From NCBI GenBank assembly GCA_025360395.1, contig JANYCH010000076.1, positions 1 through 16,830 on the forward strand: a stretch of DNA of 16,830 nt, written 5' to 3'. This stretch comes from Cytophagales bacterium. Its GTDB lineage: Bacteria > Bacteroidota > Bacteroidia > Cytophagales > UBA9547. Under the pieces are notes generated by a model. The model searched no databases and was not told the DNA's origin. It was given only the letters and a program-made list of their open reading frames with translations. Both the position numbers and the translations under genes were made by a program. The stretch's first letter is position 1, and each line of letters opens with the position of its first letter. Shown here one piece after another: positions 1 through 6,336 of the stretch.

Positions 1-1
1 T

Positions 2-604
2 CATAAAAACCTCTTTTCACCTACTTTGGGAAACTTATTCCGATTAACAGCTGGTGCTTTTTTAATATACCGTGGAAGTAAAGGATATTGCCCAATTACC
101 GAAGCATTAAATGAAAAAGGCAAGGTTTTGAACATACGTGAAACTATGGTCATAAACCGGCATAAGGACGATGTTTATGCTTTATGGCGAAACCTCGAAA
201 ACCTTCCAAGGTTTATGAAACACCTTGCAGAAGTTAAGGTTTTAGATAAAAACCGTTCACTCTGGAAAGCAAAAGTACCCGGAGGTTTAGTGAAAATAGA
301 GTGGGAAGCTGAAATTTTGATTGATAGAAAAGGAAGTGAGATATCCTGGAGATCAATAGAAGGCTCTATGATCGATAACTCTGGAAAAGTTGTTTTCTCC
401 GATACTGAAAGTGGTTCAGGAACAGTATTGAATGTGACGATAACATACAGTCCACCCGCCGGAGATGTGGGAAAAGCGGTTGGTAAATTACTAACCAAAA
501 CATTTGAAGACTTAATAAGACAGGATTTAAAAGAGTTTAAACAAATGGCTGAAAATATTTATTCTCAATCTATCGACCTTAATCCAAAACCATTTTACAA
601 TTAG
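2..604 (+). CDS. SRPBCC (START/polyketide-cyclase-like) domain protein, 5' partial
   Basis: The reading frame is open to the left edge, so the true start lies outside the window. The first possible in-frame start is a TTG at 26, but residues encoded before it (HKNLFSPT) look like continuing protein. The first ~35 residues hold a short hydrophobic stretch ending in YRGSKGYCPITEAL. This resembles the tail of the YgaP-like (DUF2892-type) membrane segment that often precedes SRPBCC domains; typical relatives read G-x-C-P-x-x-E-A-L there. From about residue 40 (counting from the TTG) to 175 the pattern is SRPBCC: a strand with VINRHKDDVYALW, then LENLPRFMKHLAEVK, and a C-terminal helix around EDLIRQDLKEFKQMAE. 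Such proteins bind hydrophobic ligands or are stress-related membrane-associated proteins; the ligand is not readable. The next gene starts 113 bp downstream. Domain call fairly sure, function unknown. Confidence 0.8.
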   Translation, partial: HKNLFSPTLGNLFRLTAGAFLIYRGSKGYCPITEALNEKGKVLNIRETMVINRHKDDVYALWRNLENLPRFMKHLAEVKVLDKNRSLWKAKVPGGLVKIEWEAEILIDRKGSEISWRSIEGSMIDNSGKVVFSDTESGSGTVLNVTITYSPPAGDVGKAVGKLLTKTFEDLIRQDLKEFKQMAENIYSQSIDLNPKPFYN

Positions 605-616
605 GAAAAGTTCCTA
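602..616 (+). terminator. Small hairpin overlapping the SRPBCC stop codon
   Basis: TAGGAA (602-607) and TTCCTA (611-616) form a perfect 6-bp stem with a 3-nt loop, and the left arm contains the TAG stop codon. A T-run of only four follows. It is short and GC-poor, so it is at best a weak terminator or attenuator-like element and may be chance. Confidence 0.25.
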
Positions 617-624
617 TAATTTTG
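617..624 (+). promoter_or_regulatory. Candidate -7 element for the response regulator
   Basis: TAATTTTG matches the Bacteroidota primary-sigma -7 consensus TAnnTTTG exactly, but no TTTG -33 element is visible 19-21 bp upstream. If used, it would give a leader of roughly 85-90 nt before the ATG at 718. Confidence 0.4.
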
Positions 625-717
625 TTCAACTTTTTAAATCATATTCTGGTAAATTAAGAATTGAAGTAAGAGAATGAGCAGGAGTTGATATTTATTCTGG
701 AATATTATAATAGTACC

Positions 718-1137
718 ATGTCATTACCCAATAATATCTTGTTGATCGACGACGACAAAATCAACAACTTCCTAAATGAAAAACTTTTAAGAAAAGTAGG
801 AACATTTGACAATATAAATATATTTCTTGACGGGGAATCGGCACTTCATCACCTTCAAAAAGAAGCAGCCAAAGGAAATGATTCGCCTGAACTCATATTT
901 GTAGACATCAATATGCCCATTATGAATGGAATAGAGTTTCTTGAAAACTATCACCATATTGAATTTAAAAATAAAGAAAAAGTTACTTTAATAGGGTTAA
1001 CGACCTCGCTAAGACCTTCTGACCTTGACAAATTAAAGGAATTGAAGTGTAAACTTGTTCTGAACAAACCACTTACAAAATCCTCACTTCATCTATTAAT
1101 AAGCGAACTTTTCACAAACGAAGAAAAAGCTGCTTAG
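718..1137 (+). CDS. Stand-alone CheY-like response regulator (receiver domain only)
   Basis: A 139-residue protein made of a single receiver domain with no output domain. Conserved residues are all present: the acidic pocket D11-D12-D13 after the first strand, the phosphoacceptor D63 in FVDINMPIMNG, the switch Thr at T95/T96 in LIGLTTS, and the invariant lysine K117 followed by Pro (NKP). It would be phosphorylated by an unidentified histidine kinase and act through protein-protein contacts. I chose the ATG at 718 (MSLPNNILLIDDD) because it sits immediately before the first strand. An in-frame TTG at 685 would add 11 residues with no receiver similarity. No kinase gene is adjacent. The gene converges on mutS with an 18-bp gap and no visible terminator. 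Single-domain receivers of this kind are common in Bacteroidota; the partner cannot be predicted. Confidence 0.9.
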   Translation: MSLPNNILLIDDDKINNFLNEKLLRKVGTFDNINIFLDGESALHHLQKEAAKGNDSPELIFVDINMPIMNGIEFLENYHHIEFKNKEKVTLIGLTTSLRPSDLDKLKELKCKLVLNKPLTKSSLHLLISELFTNEEKAA

Positions 1138-1155
1138 ATAGTTCAAAAATAGTAA

Positions 1156-3777
1156 TCAGGCTGGCTGGGCTTGTTTGCCTAATAAAATTTTTAGCTCATT
1201 TAATTTCAAAAGAGCTTCCACCGGCGAAATTGTATTGATGTCCACAATCTCCAACATTTCTTTCACTTTTATATAAGCAGGATCATTTGCCTCAAAAATA
1301 TTGAGTTGAAAATTGTTTTTAGGAAGTTCGCTTAATTTTTTCGACTTAGTATCTGATACTTTTTCTTTCTCAAGGTGTTGCATAATCTGGTAGGCACGAA
1401 GTATCACAGGATTGGGAATACCAGCAATTTGGGCTACATGGATACCAAAACTATGTTCACTTCCACCCTCTTTCAGCTTTCGCATAAAAATGATCTTATC
1501 TCCTACTTCTTTTACTGAAACATTGAAGTTCTTAACCCTGGGAAAATCTGTGGTTAATTGGTTTAATTCGTGGTAATGGGTTGCGAATAAAGTTCTTGGA
1601 CAGCATTTAGGATTTTGGTGAAGGAACTCCACAATGGCCCAGGCGATGGAAATCCCATCATAAGTGCTTGTACCACGTCCAATTTCATCCATCAGGATCA
1701 AGGACCGGTCACTGAAATTATTTAATATACTGGCCGTCTCAGTCATTTCAACCATAAAAGTTGATTCCCCTTTTGAAAGATTATCTGATGCACCTACACG
1801 AGTAAAGACCTTATCAACAAATCCAATTTTAGCAGCGGAAGCAGGCACAAAACTGCCCATTTGCGCCATCAAGGTAATAAGAGCAGTCTGGCGGAGCAAA
1901 GCAGACTTACCGGCCATGTTTGGGCCTGTTATTACCATCACCTGCTGAGAGACAGTATCCAGGAAAATATCATTTGGCACATAGCCATCACCTGCCCGTA
2001 ACTGTTTTTCAATAACCGGATGACGGCCTTCTTTGATCTCGATCTGGTGACTGTCGTTTACTTCCGGACGAATGTAGTTATTCTTCCTTGCCACAATTGC
2101 AAAACTGATTAAGCAATCCAATTGGGCCACTGCTCTTGCGTTGGTTTGGATTTGCGGAACAAAATCTGAGACATAAGAAACTATCTCAGCAAATAACTTA
2201 TGTTCCAATGCAAAGATCTTTTCTTCAGCACCTAAAATGCTGTCTTCATACATTTTAAGTTCTTCCGTAATATACCTTTCGGCATTACTGGTTGTTTGTT
2301 TTCTTATCCAGTCTGGTGGAACTTTGTCTTTATGGGTATTTGTCACCTCAATATAATACCCAAAGACTTTATTAAAGGATATTTTTAAAGAAGTAATTCC
2401 GGTACGCAGTGCTTCTCTCTGTTGGATTTGAAGTAAAAAGTCCTTACCTGAATATGCTATAGCACGCAAACTGTCCAGGTCAGCATTTATGCCATCAGCT
2501 ATAATCCCACCGTGATTTAAAAGCATTGGAGCTTCCTGATGCAAAGTCGTATCAAGCTTTTCTACTAATAAAATGAGTGTATTTAATTTTTCGGAAAAAG
2601 CTTTTAAAACTGGTCCATTGCCGGCAAGCTGCTTTTGTAAAGGTTGTAAATTGGCAAGTGACCTCTTTAACTGATTTAATTCGCGTGGGTTTACGCGTCT
2701 TACAGCCACTTTTGAAGCTAACCTCTCCAGGTCCCCAATTTGCTTTAAAAGCTGTTCCAGAGAATCGGACAGTTCTTTATTTTGAAAGAACATTTCTACA
2801 ATATCTGCCCGTTCTTTAATGGTAGCGGGTTCCTTTAAAGGCAGTACAAGCCAGTTCTTTAGCATTCTGGCACCCATAGGGGTTTGTGTATGGTCCAGAA
2901 TGTCTATTAATGGGACCCCACCTTCATACTGAGCATAAATTAATTCCAGGTTACGGATTGTAAATTTATCCAGCCACACATATCTTTCTTCTTCAATTCT
3001 CGATATAGCATTGATATGTGCAATTTCATTGTGTTCAGTATCAGCAAGATATTGAAGAATAGCGCCGGCTGAAATTATGCCTTCTTTTAGATTTTCTATT
3101 CCAAAACCTTTCAGGCTTTTGGTGGCAAATTGTTTAACCAGCCTTTCATAGCCAAAATCAAACTGGTAAACCCAATCTTCCTGGGCAAAGGTGATCCACC
3201 TTTCGCCAAGATGTGCCATAACTTCTTTTTTCCGCGACTTATTATAGATAATTTCAGCAGGATTAAAACTCTGAAGCAACTTGTCGATATACAACCAATT
3301 TCCTTGTGCCACCTGAAAATCTCCTGTAGAGATATCAAGAATCGAAATACCAGACAGATCTTTGCTTTGATAATGTATGGCGCAGAGATAATTATTACGG
3401 CTTTGGCTTAATACATTGTCGTTGTAAGTGACACCTGGTGTAACCAACTCTGTCACACCTCTCTTCACTATACCTTTTACTGATTTAGGATCTTCTAACT
3501 GATCACAAACCGCCACCCGATAACCTGCCCGAACCAGTTTTGGCATATAAGTATCCAAAGAATGATGAGGAAACCCGGCTAAGGCTACTTCTGAACTCGT
3601 CCCAGCTCCCCTTTTGGTTAGAACAATTCCTAAAATTTTGCTGGCAATTTCAGCATCAGAACCAAATGTTTCATAAAAATCTCCAACCCTAAAAAGTAAT
3701 AATGCACCAGGATATTTAGCCTTGATAGCATTGAACTGCTTCATCAAGGGTGTTTCCTCACTTGTAGATTTTGCCAA
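1156..3777 (-). CDS. mutS: DNA mismatch repair protein MutS
   Basis: An 873-residue MutS1 that recognises base mismatches and small loops and, with MutL, starts repair. The mismatch-reading Phe-X-Glu is F34-Y35-E36 in VGDFYETFG. The connector, lever and clamp regions follow. The ABC-type ATPase has Walker A GPNMAGKS (618-625), the signature region SKGESTFMVEM (668-678), Walker B LILMDE (693-698) and the switch ATHYHELN near H734. Near the C-terminus QLNIF (824-828) fits a beta-clamp-binding motif, followed by a terminal helical domain (SPVEALLKLNELK). Length and domain order are normal for MutS1 and unlike MutS2. The start is TTG at 3777; MAKSTSEETPLMKQ matches the usual Bacteroidota N-terminus, and only five codons (ATT the last) separate it from an upstream in-frame stop. 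It lies 26 bp downstream of the Uma2-type gene in the same direction, with no terminator between, so co-transcription is likely. Confidence 0.98.
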   Translation of the reverse strand: MAKSTSEETPLMKQFNAIKAKYPGALLLFRVGDFYETFGSDAEIASKILGIVLTKRGAGTSSEVALAGFPHHSLDTYMPKLVRAGYRVAVCDQLEDPKSVKGIVKRGVTELVTPGVTYNDNVLSQSRNNYLCAIHYQSKDLSGISILDISTGDFQVAQGNWLYIDKLLQSFNPAEIIYNKSRKKEVMAHLGERWITFAQEDWVYQFDFGYERLVKQFATKSLKGFGIENLKEGIISAGAILQYLADTEHNEIAHINAISRIEEERYVWLDKFTIRNLELIYAQYEGGVPLIDILDHTQTPMGARMLKNWLVLPLKEPATIKERADIVEMFFQNKELSDSLEQLLKQIGDLERLASKVAVRRVNPRELNQLKRSLANLQPLQKQLAGNGPVLKAFSEKLNTLILLVEKLDTTLHQEAPMLLNHGGIIADGINADLDSLRAIAYSGKDFLLQIQQREALRTGITSLKISFNKVFGYYIEVTNTHKDKVPPDWIRKQTTSNAERYITEELKMYEDSILGAEEKIFALEHKLFAEIVSYVSDFVPQIQTNARAVAQLDCLISFAIVARKNNYIRPEVNDSHQIEIKEGRHPVIEKQLRAGDGYVPNDIFLDTVSQQVMVITGPNMAGKSALLRQTALITLMAQMGSFVPASAAKIGFVDKVFTRVGASDNLSKGESTFMVEMTETASILNNFSDRSLILMDEIGRGTSTYDGISIAWAIVEFLHQNPKCCPRTLFATHYHELNQLTTDFPRVKNFNVSVKEVGDKIIFMRKLKEGGSEHSFGIHVAQIAGIPNPVILRAYQIMQHLEKEKVSDTKSKKLSELPKNNFQLNIFEANDPAYIKVKEMLEIVDINTISPVEALLKLNELKILLGKQAQPA

Positions 3778-3803
3778 AATGTAATACTGAATTTAGTAGA
3801 TAA

Positions 3804-4412
3804 TTAATTTGTTTTATGAACCAGACGCTTTAGTTCTTTGTCAAGCAGCAAATTATAATAGATATCTTCCATTTTTAATTCCAAACCTAAACTTTGAATT
3901 TCTAATTTACCATATGGATCAGAAGTTTCTGATAAGGTCCAGGATTTATCCTCATTTAAAATATTTCTTTCTGCATGAAAATTTAGAGAAGATTTAGTAA
4001 TGTATTCCTTTAAAGAAGTAATACCTCTGTAAAGCATAAATTTTGATCCTCTATCGTAATCTCTTGTGCTGGCCGATAAGACTTCAATAATTATCGTTGG
4101 ATTTAATAATGTATCTAAGGTTTGATCATAATATTCCTCTTTCCCACAAACTATAACAATATCCGGATAAGTATATAAGCCATTACTTTCTACTAAAACT
4201 CTTAAATCATTTGAATAACTATTGCAGGCTTTCCCCTTTAGAAAATTTTTAGTTTCTGTAAGAATATTTCCTACAATTAGAGTATGTTCTTTAGTAGCTC
4301 CTGACATTGCAAAAACCTCACCTTGAAAATATTCACTTTTTTCAAATGCGACTCTCTCTGCGAGCAGATATTCTTCAGGAGAAATAAAGGGTTTCTTTTC
4401 AGGCAATCCCAT
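3804..4412 (-). CDS. Uma2-family (DUF820) putative PD-(D/E)XK endonuclease
   Basis: A 202-residue protein of the Uma2/DUF820 family, which has the restriction-endonuclease-like fold; most members have no demonstrated function. Visible family marks are SPEEYL near the N-terminus, YFQGEVFAMSGAT with E32, the H43 region EHTLIVGNI, SNDLRVLV (D69-R71), TYPDIVIVCG with the acidic D84, NPTIIIEVLSAST with E110, and YDRGSKFMLYR with K124. D84, E110 and K124 would be the predicted metal/catalytic set, so the active site looks intact. The segment after KEY (about 139-150) is less hydrophobic than the strand usual there. The ATG at 4412 sits just downstream of a very good promoter, giving a leader of only about ten nucleotides. 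The gene is first in an apparent operon with mutS. Family certain; nuclease activity and any link to repair are inference. Confidence 0.9.
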   Translation of the reverse strand: MGLPEKKPFISPEEYLLAERVAFEKSEYFQGEVFAMSGATKEHTLIVGNILTETKNFLKGKACNSYSNDLRVLVESNGLYTYPDIVIVCGKEEYYDQTLDTLLNPTIIIEVLSASTRDYDRGSKFMLYRGITSLKEYITKSSLNFHAERNILNEDKSWTLSETSDPYGKLEIQSLGLELKMEDIYYNLLLDKELKRLVHKTN

Positions 4413-4428
4413 GCTTAATGAATTTTAC

Positions 4429-4461
4429 CAAAGTTACATAATTCTTATTGTCTGCCCCAAA
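4429..4461 (-). promoter_or_regulatory. Strong Bacteroidota-type promoter for the Uma2-mutS unit
   Basis: On the minus strand TTTG (4458-4461) is followed by exactly 21 nt and then TAACTTTG (4429-4436). This matches the Bacteroidota primary sigma consensus TTTG-N19-21-TAnnTTTG at every defined base. The predicted start site lies about ten nucleotides before the ATG at 4412. This is the best-matching promoter in the window. Confidence 0.75.
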
Positions 4462-4492
4462 CAAAGAACCTAGCATATTCAGCTTCATTTTG

Positions 4493-4500
4493 TACTTTTG
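4493..4500 (+). promoter_or_regulatory. Candidate -7 element for lepA
   Basis: TACTTTTG matches TAnnTTTG exactly and lies 42 bp before the lepA ATG. No clear -33 TTTG is seen at the right spacing. It is back-to-back with the Uma2-mutS promoter, so the 130-bp region serves both directions. Confidence 0.45.
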
Positions 4501-4542
4501 CAATCCGAAATAAGTTACGACCTAACGGCACTCCTCATATAA

Positions 4543-6330
4543 ATGCAAAATATTCGCAATTTCTGTATTATCGCCCACATTGATCATGGTAAAAGTACAT
4601 TAGCTGACAGACTTCTGGAACACACCTCAACTGTTTCAAAAAGAGAGATGATGGCGCAGGTGCTAGATAATATGGATCTTGAAAGAGAACGTGGTATCAC
4701 GATAAAAAGCCACGCGATACAGATGAATTATAAATACGAAGGCCAGGAATATGTATTCAATATGATTGATACTCCAGGGCACGTAGATTTTTCTTATGAG
4801 GTTTCCAGATCAATTGCTGCGTGTGAAGGTGCGCTGTTAATAGTGGATTCTTCCCAAGGCATTGAAGCCCAGACTATTTCAAACTTATACCTTGCAATTT
4901 CACATGACCTTATTATAATTCCTGTTTTAAACAAGATTGACCTCCCGCATTCAATGCAAGAGGAAGTAAAAGATGAGATTGTTGATTTAATAGGATGTAA
5001 GCGCGATGAAATTATACCTGCAAGTGGCAAGGCAGGAATTGGCATTGAAGATATTTGCAGGGCAATTGTGGAACGTATTCCTGCTCCGAAAGGTGACAGA
5101 AATGCCCCTTTACAAGCTTTGATTTTTGACTCCGTTTTTAATTCATTCCGGGGAGTTGAGGTAATGTTCCGGGTGTACAATGGTGTAATTAAGAAAGGAG
5201 AAAAAGTTAAATTTATCGCTACCGGCAAAGAATATAACGCTGATGAGATTGGGATTTTAAGATTAGACAAAGAGCCTAGAAATATTGTTGAAGCCGGCGA
5301 TGTGGGTTATATCATTTCAGGTATCAAAGAGGCTCGGGAGGTCAAAGTTGGTGACACAATTACTTCTGTAGCCAATCCAGGCCTACAAATCCAGGGGTTT
5401 GAGGATGTAAAACCAATGGTATTTGCCGGGATTTATCCAGTTGAAACTTCTGATTTCGAAAACCTTAGGACAGCAATGGATAAATTGCAGTTGAATGATG
5501 CTTCATTGGTTTGGGAACCAGAAACTTCTCTCGCTTTAGGATTCGGTTTCCGTTGCGGTTTCCTCGGAATGTTGCATATGGAAATAGTGCAGGAAAGACT
5601 TGAAAGAGAGTTTAACCAAACCGTTATCACCACTGTTCCATCCGTTCAATTTAAAGTTTATACTACAAAAGAAGGGTTGGTTACAGTAAATGCACCGTCC
5701 GACATGCCTGAACCTAATTACATAGACAGGATTGAAGAACCATTCATCAAGGCGCAGATTATTACAAAAAGCGACTATGTAGGTCCTATCATGACCCTTT
5801 GCATGGAAAAAAGGGGAATACTAAAAAATCAAAGTTATTTAACAACAGACCGTGTTGAGTTGATTTTTGAAATGCCTTTGGGAGAAATAGTTTTTGACTT
5901 TTTTGATAAACTAAAAACAATTTCAAGAGGTTATGCCTCTCTAGATTATGAATTAATCGGTTTTGTGCAATCTACCTTAGTTAGGTTAGATATATTGCTT
6001 AATGACGAGAAAGTAGATGCTTTATCTGCCATAGTTCACCGCGACAAAGCTTATGATTGGGGCAAAAGGCTTTGCGAAAAACTGAAAGAACTTTTGCCAC
6101 GTCAAATGTTTGAGATTAAAATTCAGGCCGCTATAGGGGCTAAAATTATTTCAAGGGAATCTATCAGTGCCTTGCGCAAAGATGTAACTGCAAAATGCTA
6201 CGGTGGGGATATTTCACGCAAAAGAAAACTTCTAGAGAAACAGAAGGAAGGTAAGAAGCGAATGAGGCAGGTTGGAACAGTGGAAATTCCTCAAGAAGCC
6301 TTTATGGCAATTTTGAGGCTAGGCGATTAA
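4543..6330 (+). CDS. lepA: Elongation factor 4 (LepA), ribosome-associated translational GTPase
   Basis: A 595-residue LepA/EF4, a GTPase that acts on the ribosome (proposed roles in back-translocation and in 30S biogenesis/initiation). G1 is AHIDHGKST (11-19), G2 is around RGITIKSH (T53), G3 is DTPGH (76-80), G4 is NKID (130-133) and G5 is around SGKAG. Domain II and the EF-G-like domains follow. The LepA-specific C-terminal domain is clear in KCYGGDISRKRKLLEKQKEG and the end VEIPQEAFMAILRL. Length equals the family norm of about 600. The ATG at 4543 gives the standard N-terminus MQNIRNFCIIAHIDHGKST. It is divergent from the Uma2 gene; only 6 bp separate its stop from the next gene, so read-through into the T9SS protein is likely. 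Confidence 0.98.
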   Translation: MQNIRNFCIIAHIDHGKSTLADRLLEHTSTVSKREMMAQVLDNMDLERERGITIKSHAIQMNYKYEGQEYVFNMIDTPGHVDFSYEVSRSIAACEGALLIVDSSQGIEAQTISNLYLAISHDLIIIPVLNKIDLPHSMQEEVKDEIVDLIGCKRDEIIPASGKAGIGIEDICRAIVERIPAPKGDRNAPLQALIFDSVFNSFRGVEVMFRVYNGVIKKGEKVKFIATGKEYNADEIGILRLDKEPRNIVEAGDVGYIISGIKEAREVKVGDTITSVANPGLQIQGFEDVKPMVFAGIYPVETSDFENLRTAMDKLQLNDASLVWEPETSLALGFGFRCGFLGMLHMEIVQERLEREFNQTVITTVPSVQFKVYTTKEGLVTVNAPSDMPEPNYIDRIEEPFIKAQIITKSDYVGPIMTLCMEKRGILKNQSYLTTDRVELIFEMPLGEIVFDFFDKLKTISRGYASLDYELIGFVQSTLVRLDILLNDEKVDALSAIVHRDKAYDWGKRLCEKLKELLPRQMFEIKIQAAIGAKIISRESISALRKDVTAKCYGGDISRKRKLLEKQKEGKKRMRQVGTVEIPQEAFMAILRLGD

Positions 6331-6336
6331 AATATC

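Noticed and set aside
685..717. TTG at 685 as the response regulator start, adding 11 residues.
   Set aside because: The added residues have no receiver similarity, and the ATG at 718 sits exactly before the first strand.
1138..1155. Terminator between the response regulator and mutS.
   Set aside because: The 18-bp gap contains no inverted repeat.
3804..4412. Uma2-mutS as a restriction-modification or toxin-antitoxin pair.
   Set aside because: No methyltransferase, specificity subunit or antitoxin-like gene is present; mutS is complete and ordinary.
4794..5270. A 158-residue minus-strand ORF inside lepA.
   Set aside because: It is fully antisense to a highly conserved GTPase, Ser/Ile-rich with no domain; a shadow frame.
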